Shown piece after piece: positions 43,330 through 52,381 of a stretch of DNA of 64,000 nucleotides. Each line of letters starts with the position of its first letter. Position 1 is the first letter of the stretch. Origin of the DNA: Mycobacterium numidiamassiliense (GTDB lineage Bacteria > Actinomycetota > Actinomycetes > Mycobacteriales > Mycobacteriaceae). The stretch lies in NCBI RefSeq assembly GCF_900157365.1, contig NZ_FUEZ01000004.1, forward strand, positions 1,103,066 to 1,167,065. Direction: 5' to 3'. A model generated the notes under the pieces. That model made no database searches. It was given only the letters and a program-made list of their open reading frames with translations, and had not been told where the DNA came from. The translations under genes and the position numbers were made by a program.

Positions 43330-44778
43330 TTAGGCAGGCGGCAGGTAGATCGTCTTGTGGATCTGGAACGCGTGCAGACCCTCAGGCCCGAGTTCGCGGC
43401 CCATGCCGCTGTCCTTGATCCCGCCAAACGGCGCTACCGGTTCGTTGACGTAATGATTGACGCCGATCGTGCCAGAGCGCACCTTCCGCGCGACGTCGGC
43501 GGCGTGTTCGATGTCGGAGGACCAGACTGTTCCACCGAGCCCGTAGTCGGAGTCATTGGCGATCGCGATCGCCTCGCTCTCGTCGCCGTACGGGATCACC
43601 GAGAGTACCGGTCCGAAGATCTCCTCGCGGGAGATCGTGGCGTTGTTGTCTACGTCGGCGAACACCGTCGGTTCGACGAACCATCCCTGGTCGAGCCCTG
43701 GTGGTCGCGAGCCACCGGTCGTCAGCCGGCCCTCCTGTTTCCCTTTGGCAATGTAACCCTCCACGCGCTCACGCTGCTGGCTAGACACCAGTGGGCCGAT
43801 CTTGGTTTCGGGGTCGAGCGGGTCGCCGATAGTAAGTGAGCGAGCGAGATCCGTTATCGTGTCGACAATTTCGGTGTAGCGGCTCCGCGGTGCCAGGATC
43901 CGGGTGTTGAGCCAGCAGATCTGCCCATTGTTGAGCAGCGTCGCTCCAAAGAACGCTTCGATCGATGCCCCGAGGTCAGCGTCATCGAGCACGATCGCTG
44001 CCGATTTGCCGCCCAGCTCGAGTGTCACGGAGCGAAGCAGTCGACCGCAGGTTTCGGCGATGGCCCGACCGGCCGCGGTTGAGCCGGTAAAGGAAACTTT
44101 GTCGATTCCGGGGTGGGACACCAGGGCGGCGCCAAGGTCGCGCCCGCCGGGTACGACATTGAGAACACCAGGGGGCAGTCCGGCGGCCACCGCGGCTTCT
44201 GCCATCAAGAAGGAATCGAGGACCGTTTCTTCAGCAGGCTTGAGCACCACGGTGCATCCGGCGGCCAGCGCTGGAGCGACCTTCAGGAACGCGATGCCTT
44301 GAGGAACGTTCCACGGCACGATCGCACCCACGACACCCACCGGCTGTCGCGACACCAGGGCTGTGCCACCGAGCATTCCGGGACGCTCTTCCTCCACCGG
44401 CACGCTGTTCATCACGTCGCTGTAGTAGCGGAGCAGCAGGGGAGGGAAGATCGACTCGAATCGCTGAGCCAGCCAGATGGGCATGCCGTTCTGCATCGCC
44501 ACCCGGGCAGCCGTCTCGCCGCCGCGTGCTTCGAGTTCGGCGGCGAACTGCTCCAGCGTCTCGCCGCGTTGTTTCGGGTGCCACGAGGCCCACCCGTCCG
44601 GATCATCGAACGCGGCCCGGGCCGCCGCGACGGCGGCGTCGACGTCAGCCTCACCGCCGCGCGGCACCGAACCGATCAGCTGTTCCGTCGTGGGTGAATG
44701 GACATCGATCGTCGCTGCCGTGGTGGGGTCCGTCCAGTGACCTCCGATATAGAGCTGGCGGTAGTCGATCGTTGGCAT
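43330..44778 (-). CDS. Aldehyde dehydrogenase
   Basis: A 482-residue NAD-dependent aldehyde dehydrogenase. NAD-binding parts are VPWNVPQGIAFLKVAPAL and FTGSTAAGRAI. The general base is in LELGGKSA and the nucleophile is the Cys of NNGQICWLNTRIL. The C-terminus has PFGGIKDSGMGRELG. It would oxidise the aldehyde from the neighbouring alcohol dehydrogenase to the acid. ATG 44778 follows a strong GGAGGAGG site. A perfect GntR-type palindrome lies 105 bases upstream. Confidence 0.93.
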   Translation of the reverse strand: MPTIDYRQLYIGGHWTDPTTAATIDVHSPTTEQLIGSVPRGGEADVDAAVAAARAAFDDPDGWASWHPKQRGETLEQFAAELEARGGETAARVAMQNGMPIWLAQRFESIFPPLLLRYYSDVMNSVPVEEERPGMLGGTALVSRQPVGVVGAIVPWNVPQGIAFLKVAPALAAGCTVVLKPAEETVLDSFLMAEAAVAAGLPPGVLNVVPGGRDLGAALVSHPGIDKVSFTGSTAAGRAIAETCGRLLRSVTLELGGKSAAIVLDDADLGASIEAFFGATLLNNGQICWLNTRILAPRSRYTEIVDTITDLARSLTIGDPLDPETKIGPLVSSQQRERVEGYIAKGKQEGRLTTGGSRPPGLDQGWFVEPTVFADVDNNATISREEIFGPVLSVIPYGDESEAIAIANDSDYGLGGTVWSSDIEHAADVARKVRSGTIGVNHYVNEPVAPFGGIKDSGMGRELGPEGLHAFQIHKTIYLPPA

Positions 44779-44882
44779 CTAGCCTCCTCCTGGTTAGTGA
44801 CGCCCACAACTGCGAGCCAAGGCATGTGATCGCAGTCACGCAACCAAGCTTGCCCAGGCCGTCAGCCAAGTTCAATTGTTAT

Positions 44883-44897
44883 TATGGTCAGACCATA
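44883..44897. promoter_or_regulatory. GntR-type operator candidate, site 2
   Basis: TATGGTCAGACCATA, a perfect palindrome identical to site 1, upstream of the aldehyde dehydrogenase start. It links this gene to the GntR-controlled catabolic operons on the right. Confidence 0.75.
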
Positions 44898-45012
44898 AAT
44901 TTCACTCTGATGAGGTACCTCTAAAGGCGGTTGCCGGACCCTTCTCGAGGATTGCGTGCCTTGCCGACATAGCTTTTGGCCGCACGCCGCACCGAGTCTC
45001 GGCGCTCAGTCA

Positions 45013-45042
45013 GGTCTTACCTTCGATACCGAAGGTAAGACC
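45013..45042. promoter_or_regulatory. Perfect 30-bp palindrome with ATAC loop
   Basis: GGTCTTACCTTCG, loop ATAC, then the exact complement CGAAGGTAAGACC. No T-run follows. It stands ahead of a decayed membrane protein gene and may be an orphan operator for a TetR-like or PadR-like regulator, or a terminator. Its sequence is unrelated to the GntR-type sites. Confidence 0.6.
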
Positions 45043-45177
45043 AACTTGGTCCTTCGGGGTGACGCATGGCACTCCCTAAGTGGTGGACAGTGAAAGGCAT
45101 GGAGTTGCACGTTCGGCTTGGGATCGCTCCGCAACACGGACTGATGCGCGACGGTGTGAAGAGGGCCGAGCGTAGTC

Positions 45178-45910
45178 ATGGAGATGGGGACGAATCTGAG
45201 GATCGCGTATGCCGCGGCTTGGTGCGAGCCGGTTTTTCTGATCGGTTACATCATTGCATTTAGCGTTCTTGGGTGGAACCATCCGCCTCCTTCGCCGAGG
45301 TTTGATGCGCGGCCGTTGGTCGAGCACTACTTCGTTCCCCACGATCAACAAATCATGCTCGGCAGGATCATTCGCATGTGATAGCAGGTGCTCTGTCTGC
45401 AGTGGGGCGGCAGCGCCTTCGGTAGCGGTGAACTGTATGAAGCATCCATCTGCAGTTCCGACGAACATCAGCCTGTTGGGTGGTGGCATCACCGCGTGGG
45501 TTGTCGCCGAATTCCCCGGGAAGGTTCTTCATGCCGCCCATTACGGTTCTTAACCGGTGCTGCAGGAGTTCATTTGGCGTGAGGCATGGTTCATCTACGA
45601 CATGACCTACATGGTCGGCGGCGTTCGAGACGATCGCGGTCGGAGTCTATGCCTTGACCGACAAAGGCGACTCTCCAGTCTGGCCGCGATGGTCCGGCTG
45701 GGTGGCCATCGGAGGCGCTCTTCGTTCCCGCCGGGAAGCGTCATCCCGTACATCACTTCCGGACCCTTGGCGTTGAAGGGCCTGTGGAATTTCTGGATTG
45801 CATCCCCATGGTGGCTCATCCGGTTTGGCATCTACAGCTACTACCCGTTGCGACACATCAGGCCATTGATGAGGGTCGACGTGAAACATCTTGTGCCGCC
45901 AAATGTTTAG
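45178..45910 (+). pseudogene. Decayed integral membrane protein gene
   Basis: Fragments in different phases read as one membrane protein common beside mycobacterial lipid genes. The N-terminal part is RIAYAAAWCEPVFLIGYIIAF plus PPPSPRFDA, to a TGA near 45379. The middle has WREAWFIYDMTYMVGGV (45557 on) and SPVWPRWSGWVAIGG in another phase. The C-terminal part is FPPGSVIPYITSGPLALKG with LWNFWIASPWWLIRFGIYSYY. At least two frameshifts and one stop separate them. The family pattern (PPPSP, then PVFPRW, then a glycine-proline turn and GPF/LAWNG) supports the reconstruction. Confidence 0.65.
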
Positions 45911-45982
45911 GACGAGAAGCACGCTTGAAGACCACAACCTCTCCGGAACGAGTGTTCTACAGAGCCTACTGGATTCAGCGTG

Positions 45983-46789
45983 CTAGTGCGATCGGCTGGT
46001 CCGGCAAACTACCTGGCTGCGATTCTCCAACTCCAGCGCCGCTAGGAACGAAGCGATCTCGGCGTTGCGAATCAGCGAGTTCTTCGTTGCTCGCACGCCT
46101 TCGGTGCTATTGGCGGCAATCGTCTCGGCCAACGCGATTGCCGCGGCGACGACATCGTCGCCATCGCCGGGCACGACGCGGTTGGCGAGCCCGATCCGGA
46201 CCGCTTCGTCGGCTTTCACGGAGCGGCCAGTGAACGAGATCTCGGCAGCCCTGGCCGGGCCGATCACCCGTGACAGATGCCAAGATGCTCCCAATTCGCC
46301 GATCGAGAGACCAACCCGCACGAAACCTGCGCTGAAACTCGCGAACCGGCTGGCCAGCCGGATGTCGGCCGACAACGCTAGGGAGAGACCACCACCGGCC
46401 ACTGGGCCGCTGATCGCGGCGATGACGGGAAACGGCAAGGCGCGCAAGCGGGAGGTTCCCGCCGAGGCGGTATCGACCAGCTCGTTGAACTCGGGGATCG
46501 TCATCTTGGCGATGACCGCTATCTCAGCGAGGTCGAAGCCCGTACAGAACGTCGCACCACCAGCACCGGTGATGATCAGCGCCCGTAACGGCGCTTTGCG
46601 TAACGTATGTGCGTACCAAGCGATTTCGCCGAACATCTCGACCGTTTGAGAGTTGCCGCGGTCGGGGCGGTTTACCGACATCAGCCCGATGCCGGGTTGT
46701 GGTTCGGCGATCGTCAGGGTGTTGGCCTGGCTCAGTTCGGCGAGGATGTCGGCCATCGGCCGGAGTCCGACCCGGTTCCACGTTGTCAT
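45983..46789 (-). CDS. Enoyl-CoA hydratase/isomerase-family protein, C-terminus lost
   Basis: A 268-residue crotonase-fold protein, last gene of the large reverse operon. Oxyanion-hole segments are present (AGGATFCTGFDLAEI and AAISGPVAGGGLSLALSADIRLAS). The two glutamates of true hydratases are absent (GGLSLA, then FVRVGLSIGELG), so it is probably an isomerase, hydrolase or inactive relative. Compared with its neighbour at 46793 it ends early and abnormally (VVCRTSRSH), lacking the ALAAFREKRAP-type C-terminal helix. This suggests a frameshift at the boundary with the decayed region. Confidence 0.75.
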   Translation of the reverse strand: MTTWNRVGLRPMADILAELSQANTLTIAEPQPGIGLMSVNRPDRGNSQTVEMFGEIAWYAHTLRKAPLRALIITGAGGATFCTGFDLAEIAVIAKMTIPEFNELVDTASAGTSRLRALPFPVIAAISGPVAGGGLSLALSADIRLASRFASFSAGFVRVGLSIGELGASWHLSRVIGPARAAEISFTGRSVKADEAVRIGLANRVVPGDGDDVVAAAIALAETIAANSTEGVRATKNSLIRNAEIASFLAALELENRSQVVCRTSRSH

Positions 46790-46792
46790 CGG

Positions 46793-47605
46793 TCAGCGAC
46801 CCGTGAAGTTCGGTGCGCGCTTCTCCCGGAATGCCGCAAGCGCCTCGGGCATGTCGGCGCATCGGGTTAGCAATGCCTGGCCCCTGCTCTCCAATTCTAG
46901 TGCGGCGGCGAATGACCCGACTTCCATATTCGCCTGCAGCGCGCGCTTGGACAGTTTGATGCCGCCCGGGGAATTGGCACTGATCTGACGCGCCATCGCG
47001 AGAGCCCTGTCGAGTAGGTCGTCCGGTCCTGTGACCGCGTTGAGCAGTCCGAGGCGTTCGGCTTCCCCGGCTTCCACGATTCGCCCGGTGTAAGCGATGT
47101 CGGCCGCTTGGGCGGGCCCGATGAGGCGGGGCAACAGCCACGAGGCGCCCAGGTCGCCGGCCGACAGCCCGATCCGCACGAACGCGGCGTTGAATTTGGC
47201 TGTGGGGGAGCCCAATCGGATGTCAGCCATCAGGCTCAGTGAGAAGCCCCCGCCTGCCGCGGCGCCGTTGACCGCGGCGATCACCGGCACCGGGATGGCG
47301 CGAACGGCGACCAGTGCGCGGGCGGCGTTCTCTTGGCGTTCGAGCATGCCCAGCGGGGACAGCTCCGGAAGGCCCTCGGCGTCGTCGAGGTCGTAGCCCG
47401 CGCAGAACGCCTTACCCGCGCCGGTGAGAATCACCACGCGGACGTCACCGTCGGCGCCGATAAACCGGGCCGTCTCTTCGAGTTCGTTGAACATGGCCAC
47501 GGTCATCGTATTGAGGCGCTCGGGTCGGTTCAGCGTGATCAGAGCAACGCCCTCGGCTAGTTGGGTCACCGTGAGGGTCTGCAGTTCGGTGAATGCCGTG
47601 TTCAT
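46793..47605 (-). CDS. Enoyl-CoA hydratase/isomerase-family protein
   Basis: A 270-residue crotonase starting at ATG 47605, which overlaps the LLM gene stop (ATGA). Signature parts are LITLNRPERLNTMTVAMFNEL, GAGKAFCAGYDLDD and AAVNGAAAGGGFSLSLMADIRLG. Like its downstream neighbour it has Ser/Ala where hydratases have the catalytic Glu pair, and it shares AFVRIGLSAGDLGASW; the two are recent paralogues. It ends normally with FREKRAPNF. Probably an isomerase or hydrolase step of the pathway. Confidence 0.83.
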   Translation of the reverse strand: MNTAFTELQTLTVTQLAEGVALITLNRPERLNTMTVAMFNELEETARFIGADGDVRVVILTGAGKAFCAGYDLDDAEGLPELSPLGMLERQENAARALVAVRAIPVPVIAAVNGAAAGGGFSLSLMADIRLGSPTAKFNAAFVRIGLSAGDLGASWLLPRLIGPAQAADIAYTGRIVEAGEAERLGLLNAVTGPDDLLDRALAMARQISANSPGGIKLSKRALQANMEVGSFAAALELESRGQALLTRCADMPEALAAFREKRAPNFTGR

Positions 47606-48666
47606 CGTGAGTGTTCCAATGCTGGGTCGGTCGCGGTCAGAATCGATCGCAAAGAGGTGATGATTCGCCATGTGGCCTCGTGGGTCTGCTCGTCGTTCAG
47701 ACCCCAGGGCGCGGGAGTGAGCGCTAGGTGATCGAACCCGGTCGACGCGGCACGCAAGCGGGCGCCGAATTGGTCGGGTGTACACGCCACGGCCACCGCG
47801 TCGACCGCATCGTCAGGAACCGCACGGATCAGCGCTTCGCCGTACCGGTCGCGCGCAGCCTGACGGATTCGCTGCTGAGCTTCGGCCCAGCCGTGCAACT
47901 CAAACAGCCGGTCGTACACCCGCGAGGCCGCGTACTGCCCGATGGCGAACGCCGCTTGTCGGCGAGCGGACTCTTCATCGTCGTCAATGACGCACATCTT
48001 GATACCGGTCACCGCGATGTCGGCCGCCGACCGCCCGGCTGAGGACGCGCCGCGCACCAGCGCGGGTCGCACCACGGCTTCGAGGTAGTCACTGGTGAAC
48101 ATCGGATGCCCGACAAGCCCGTCGGCCACCTCGCCGGCAATACGCACCATGGCTGGATTGACTCCGGCCAGGTAGATCGGAAGGTGTTCGCGCAGCGGCG
48201 GCGCCATTGCTGTGGTTGGTGCCACGTGAGCGGTGTAGAAGCGGCCATCGTGATCGACCGGGCCCTGATCGAGTCGCCACAACTTTCGCAGCACGGCGAC
48301 AAGCTCACGCATCCGAGCCGCCGGGGCCTCACCGGAAACTCCGTGCCAACGTTCCATCATCGCCGGTGTGCCGTTACCCAGGCCCAAAATCAACCTGCCA
48401 CCGGACAACTCATCAAGATCGCGCGCCTCGGCCACCCACATCAGCGGGGTGCGCCCGACCCCGTAGGCGATGTTGGACCCCACGGAGACCCGGCTGGTGG
48501 CGCCGGCGATGACGGCCATCGGTACCGTTGCTGACCGGCTGTATAGCTCGCTGGTCCAAACCGCCGTACAGCCGGCATCTTCGGCGGCGCGGGCCACCTC
48601 GGCGATCGAGGCGAACCGTGCCGGGCCGGTTCCCAGTCCGAAGCCGTTGACCCCGTACGTCGTCAT
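47602..48666 (-). CDS. LLM-class (F420-type) oxidoreductase
   Basis: A 354-residue luciferase-like TIM-barrel protein. Family features are SIAEVARAAEDAGCTAVWTSEL, SVGSNIAYGVGRTPLMWVAEARDLDELSGGRLILGLGNG and PIYLAGVNPAMVRIAGEVADGLVGHP. In mycobacteria most members use F420, so an F420-linked reduction or oxidation of a CoA-thioester intermediate is likely, though FMN use is possible. It overlaps the crotonase downstream and lies 9 bases after the hydratase at 48676. Confidence 0.85.
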   Translation of the reverse strand: MTTYGVNGFGLGTGPARFASIAEVARAAEDAGCTAVWTSELYSRSATVPMAVIAGATSRVSVGSNIAYGVGRTPLMWVAEARDLDELSGGRLILGLGNGTPAMMERWHGVSGEAPAARMRELVAVLRKLWRLDQGPVDHDGRFYTAHVAPTTAMAPPLREHLPIYLAGVNPAMVRIAGEVADGLVGHPMFTSDYLEAVVRPALVRGASSAGRSAADIAVTGIKMCVIDDDEESARRQAAFAIGQYAASRVYDRLFELHGWAEAQQRIRQAARDRYGEALIRAVPDDAVDAVAVACTPDQFGARLRAASTGFDHLALTPAPWGLNDEQTHEATWRIITSLRSILTATDPALEHSR

Positions 48667-48675
48667 CGTCGCCCC

Positions 48676-49440
48676 CTAGCAGAACTTCGGGGCGCGCTTT
48701 TCGACGAAGGCGCTTAGCCCCTCGGCGGCCTCGCCATGCTCGAACAACTGCTGAATCTGCTCGACCTCGTAGCGCAGCCCGTCGGCGAGAGGAAGGTCGT
48801 CGGCGGCGTTGACGGTGCGCACCACGGCCTGCTGAGCCGGCGCTGACGCGGCGCAGAGTTCGTTGGCCAACTGCCGCGCGGCGGCAACCGCCCCGCCGGG
48901 CTCGGTGAGCCGATCGATGAGCCCCATCCGAAGGGCCTCGGTTGCATCAAGCTGGCGTCCGGTGAGCATCAGATCCAGGGCGGGGCCACGGCCTACCAGG
49001 CGTGGCAGGCGTTGGGTGCCACCGGCCCCGGGAATGAGGCCGAGCTTGACCTCCGGCAGGCCAAGCTTTGAAGTGGACGCCGCGACCCGTAACGTGCAAG
49101 CGATCGCCAGTTCCAGGCCACCGCCGAGTGCCAGCCCGTCGATCGCGGCCACGGACAGGGCGCGGTGGCCTGCGAGCCGCTCTAGACCCGAACGCAGGCT
49201 ATCGCCATAGGCTTTGAACGATGCAGCGTCGACGGTCGTCATGTGCTTGATGTCGGCACCTGCGGCGAAGAAGCCGTCCAACTCCGAAGACAACAGCAGC
49301 ACCTTGGGGTTTGAGTCGTCCGCGGCGTCGAGGGCAGCGTGCAGACCCTCGATGATCGCCGGCCCGAGCGCGTTAGCGGGTGGTCGGCGCAGCACGATAT
49401 GTAGCACCGACCCCTCGGCAGACCAGGTGACGGCGCTCAT
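48676..49440 (-). CDS. Enoyl-CoA hydratase (BadK-like)
   Basis: A 254-residue crotonase with both catalytic glutamates: GLALGGGLELAIACTLRVA and LGLPEVKLGLIPGAGGTQRLPR. It is the only crotonase in the operon with the complete hydratase site, so it should add water to the double bond made by the acyl-CoA dehydrogenases. Its ATG overlaps the stop of the BadH-like SDR, which would carry out the next step. The pair resembles the BadK-BadH pair of cyclohexanecarboxylate degradation. Confidence 0.88.
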   Translation of the reverse strand: MSAVTWSAEGSVLHIVLRRPPANALGPAIIEGLHAALDAADDSNPKVLLLSSELDGFFAAGADIKHMTTVDAASFKAYGDSLRSGLERLAGHRALSVAAIDGLALGGGLELAIACTLRVAASTSKLGLPEVKLGLIPGAGGTQRLPRLVGRGPALDLMLTGRQLDATEALRMGLIDRLTEPGGAVAAARQLANELCAASAPAQQAVVRTVNAADDLPLADGLRYEVEQIQQLFEHGEAAEGLSAFVEKRAPKFC

Positions 49441-50195
49441 GCCATGGTCAATCCGCCGCTAACCGAAAGCGTCTGGCCAGTGATGTAACCGGCGGCGTCG
49501 GAGGCGAAAAAGGCTACCGCCGCAGCGATGTCGGCCGGGGCCGCCAGGCGTTTCATCGGTACCGACCGGGTCATCCCGCCGAGCACCTTGTCGGCGTCCT
49601 GCCCGGAGCTGTCGGCGAACTTGCGGAGGGCCGGGGTGTCGGTGGGGCCGGGGCAGACGGTGTTGACGGTGACTCCCTTGGTGGCGACTTCGCGTGCCAG
49701 CGTCTTGCTGAAGGCGATGATCCCGCCCTTCGCGCCGGAATAGACGGCTTCCAGCGACGAGCCGACCCGGCCTGCATCGGAGCCGATGTTGATGACGCGG
49801 CCGAAGCCACGCTCGACCATGCCCGGGACGACGGTGTGGCAGACCCTCAGCGCGCCTTTGAAGTTGATGTCGAGGATGCGGTTCCAGAAGTCCTCGTTGG
49901 TGTTCAGGAACGGCATGAAGTCGTCCCAGCCGGCGTTGTTAACCGCAACCTCGACCTCGCCGAGCTCGGCGGTGGCCGTCGTGACCGCATCACGCACCGA
50001 TTCGGTGTCGGTGACGTCGACGCGCACGGCGATCGCCTTGCCTCCCGCCTCGACGATGCGTTTGACCGTGTTCTGCGCGGCATCGAAGTTCAGGTCGGCG
50101 ACAGCAACTCGAAACCCGTTGCTGCCCAGCGTTTCAGCGATGCCCGCACCGATGCCTTGGGCGCCGCCGGTGACGAATGCGACTCGATCTGTCAT
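49437..50195 (-). CDS. SDR dehydrogenase, BadH-like 3-hydroxyacyl-CoA type
   Basis: A 252-residue short-chain dehydrogenase: FVTGGAQGIGAGIAE cofactor site, NNAGWD, catalytic Ser in NIGSDAGRVGSS and YSGAK. The blocks NNAGWDDFMPF, VVPGMVERGFGRVINIGSDAGRVGSSLEAVY and VCPGPTDTPAL are close to BadH, the 2-hydroxycyclohexanecarboxyl-CoA dehydrogenase of Rhodopseudomonas, from memory of that sequence. It likely oxidises a beta-hydroxyacyl-CoA. It is 18 bases from the HMG-CoA-lyase-type gene and overlaps the hydratase. Confidence 0.87.
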   Translation of the reverse strand: MTDRVAFVTGGAQGIGAGIAETLGSNGFRVAVADLNFDAAQNTVKRIVEAGGKAIAVRVDVTDTESVRDAVTTATAELGEVEVAVNNAGWDDFMPFLNTNEDFWNRILDINFKGALRVCHTVVPGMVERGFGRVINIGSDAGRVGSSLEAVYSGAKGGIIAFSKTLAREVATKGVTVNTVCPGPTDTPALRKFADSSGQDADKVLGGMTRSVPMKRLAAPADIAAAVAFFASDAAGYITGQTLSVSGGLTMA

Positions 50196-50213
50196 GATAT
50201 GCCTTTCCGTTGT

Positions 50214-51158
50214 TTAGTGGCAGCCGGTTGCGGTGCCGTCGGGATGCCAGTCCACCGGGCCGGCGACGATGCAGTGGCTGGTCAGCTTCCGGCCGAGCAC
50301 GCTCTGCGCCGCGCGTGCGGCATCTATGACGGCAGGCAGGTTCACGCCAGTGGCCACACCCATCTCGTGGAACATGTTGATGAGGTCCTCGGTGGCGATG
50401 TTCCCGGTGGATCCCGCCGGAACGGGGCAGCCGCCGAGTTCGCCGAAGCTTGACTCGAAGCTGGTGCACCCGGCCTGTAGCGCAGCGTAGGCGTTGGCCA
50501 GTCCCTGACCGCGGGTGTTGTGGAAGTGCGCGGCGATTTCGACGCCGGGAAGGCGATCGATCGCTGCCGAGAAGATATCGAAAACGTATGCGGGATGGGC
50601 CATTCCGGTGGTATCGCCAAAGCCGATCTCAGCGCATCCCACTGCGGCGAACTGTTCGGCGATCTCCAGGGTGCGCGCCATCGGCACCTTACCTTCGAAC
50701 GGGCAGCCGAACGCGGTCGCGATCACCGCCGTGGGACGAAGGCCCTCGGAGTCGATGCGCTTGGCGACGATTTCGTTGTCGGCCATGGATTCGTCGATCG
50801 CCCGATTGACATTGCGCTTGTTGTGGGTTTCCGACGCGCTGACGAACATTGCGACCTCGTGGAATCGTTCGCGGACCTTCAAAGCGTTGTCCAGGCCGCG
50901 GTTGTTCGGTACCAGCACAGTCAGGGCAATGTGCTCCGGGATGTCAACGCCGTTAAGCACTTCGACGGCGTCAGCCAGTTGCGGGATGATATCGGCGCGC
51001 ACGAAGCTGGCGATCTCGATCCGGTCGAGACCGGTGCGGGCCAACTGGTTGATCAGTGCGATCTTGTCGGCCGTGCTGATGATCTCGGGTTCGTTCTGGA
51101 ATCCGTCGCGGGGTCCGACTTCGCGGATCCTCGCCTTGGCAGGGAGTTTCGGGCTCAT
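50214..51158 (-). CDS. HMG-CoA lyase-family enzyme
   Basis: A 314-residue TIM-barrel lyase of the DRE type. Features: EVGPRDGFQNEP with the catalytic Arg-Asp, the metal ligands in HFHNTRGQGLANAYAAL, and the active-site loop ELGGCPVPAGSTGNIATEDL with the lyase Cys. It would cleave a 3-hydroxy-3-methylglutaryl-CoA-like thioester, as in leucine or branched isoprenoid catabolism. Its ATG overlaps the CoA-transferase stop (ATGA). Unlike the common mitochondrial-type sequence, GGCP is followed by VPAG rather than YAKG. Confidence 0.88.
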   Translation of the reverse strand: MSPKLPAKARIREVGPRDGFQNEPEIISTADKIALINQLARTGLDRIEIASFVRADIIPQLADAVEVLNGVDIPEHIALTVLVPNNRGLDNALKVRERFHEVAMFVSASETHNKRNVNRAIDESMADNEIVAKRIDSEGLRPTAVIATAFGCPFEGKVPMARTLEIAEQFAAVGCAEIGFGDTTGMAHPAYVFDIFSAAIDRLPGVEIAAHFHNTRGQGLANAYAALQAGCTSFESSFGELGGCPVPAGSTGNIATEDLINMFHEMGVATGVNLPAVIDAARAAQSVLGRKLTSHCIVAGPVDWHPDGTATGCH

Positions 51159-52381
51159 AGGGCGGTGGTCTCCTTGTCTAGTTGGTCGCGGAACTCGGGC
51201 GCGGCGACGGCGGCCAGCCGACGGGACCGCTCACCGATGCCGCAGCCACGCAGGTGCGCCGTTCCGTTCTCGGTGACGACGACGTCGACGTCGGACCTCG
51301 CGGTGGTCACCACCCCGCCTTCGAGGCGGGGCTTGATCGTCGAGCGACCGCGGAACTTCGAACGAAGGGCGATTATCGAGCGTTTGCCGGTGAGAGCGGC
51401 GGCACGGGTGAAGTCGACTTGACCGCCGACGGCACCGACGTAGACTCCGCCACTGACCTCCGCACCAACCTGGCCGGAAAGATCGACCTCAACGGCGAAG
51501 TTGATCGATACCAGGGATGCTAGCCGCGAAAGCACTTGCGGGGTATGGGTATAACTCGTCGGCCGGAACCGGATGGGTAGCATGGGGATGCGTCGGTAAA
51601 GTTCTGCCGACCCCAGCGCAGTTCCGACGACGACCAGACCGGGGTCCACTTCCTTGTGGCGCCCGGTGGCGACTCCTTTGTCCATCAGGCGCATCAGCGC
51701 GTCGGTGATCATGCCGGTGTGGAAGCCGAGGTCCTGGTGGCCGGCGAGGGCGTCGAGGACTGCCGCCCCCAGTGATCCCACGCCCAATTGCACGGTATCG
51801 CCGTCTTCGACGAGTTCGGCGATCTTCGCGGCTATTTGCCGGTCCACTGCATCGGGCGGGCGAGTCGGGTCTTCGGGCAGTGCGCGGTCGGTGGTGATGG
51901 TGGCGGCAAACCGTTCCAGGGGAATCGGTTCGGTTCCGATGGTGGCCGGCATCTGGCTGTTGATCTCGGCGATGAGCACCGGGGTGTGCTCGATGGCGTC
52001 GGCGACGTAGTCGACGCCGATGCCCAGTGAGCAGCGTCCCTCGGCATCAGGCGGTGCCACCTGGAGCAGACCGACGTCACTAGGTAACCGGTGTTCGGCG
52101 AACATCCGAGGCAGCGCCGAGTAGTGGCAGGGAACGACTTCGAGTCGGCCGGTCCGGCTTAGCTCGCGCAGCTCCCCGAGGCCGCCATAGGACACCATCG
52201 ACACCCGCGCGGGCATGTTCACCGCGAGCTGGTCGTTCCAGGACAGCCCGGTGAAGGTGCGAATCGGCCCGATGCGGGCATTCTGGGCGATCAACGCATC
52301 CACCAAGGGTCGGGGTTCGGCGGCAGCCTGGCCCCACCACACCCCGTCGCCGCTCGAGAGGAACTCGGTGAAGTCGATCAA
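51155..52381 (-). CDS. Acetyl-CoA hydrolase/CoA-transferase-family protein
   Basis: A 408-residue CoA-transferase of the acetyl-CoA hydrolase/4-hydroxybutyrate CoA-transferase family. Typical blocks are DTVQLGVGSLGAAVLDAL, GFHTGMITDALMRLMD, NFAVEVDLSGQVGAEV (with the likely catalytic Glu) and VGAVGGQVDFTRAAA. TTG 52381 overlaps the thiolase stop (TTGA) and gives a normal start; the upstream extension reads as unnatural. It may move CoA between a pathway acid and acetate or acetoacetate, saving ATP. Confidence 0.85.
   Translation of the reverse strand: MIDFTEFLSSGDGVWWGQAAAEPRPLVDALIAQNARIGPIRTFTGLSWNDQLAVNMPARVSMVSYGGLGELRELSRTGRLEVVPCHYSALPRMFAEHRLPSDVGLLQVAPPDAEGRCSLGIGVDYVADAIEHTPVLIAEINSQMPATIGTEPIPLERFAATITTDRALPEDPTRPPDAVDRQIAAKIAELVEDGDTVQLGVGSLGAAVLDALAGHQDLGFHTGMITDALMRLMDKGVATGRHKEVDPGLVVVGTALGSAELYRRIPMLPIRFRPTSYTHTPQVLSRLASLVSINFAVEVDLSGQVGAEVSGGVYVGAVGGQVDFTRAAALTGKRSIIALRSKFRGRSTIKPRLEGGVVTTARSDVDVVVTENGTAHLRGCGIGERSRRLAAVAAPEFRDQLDKETTAL

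Larger units (their letters stand above)
44779..45177. other. Regulatory gap between aldehyde dehydrogenase and decayed membrane gene
   Basis: About 400 bases with no supported gene. It holds a perfect copy of the GntR-type palindrome (44883-44897), which faces the aldehyde dehydrogenase, and a separate 13-bp perfect stem-loop at 45013-45042 of a different sequence. Confidence 0.6.
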
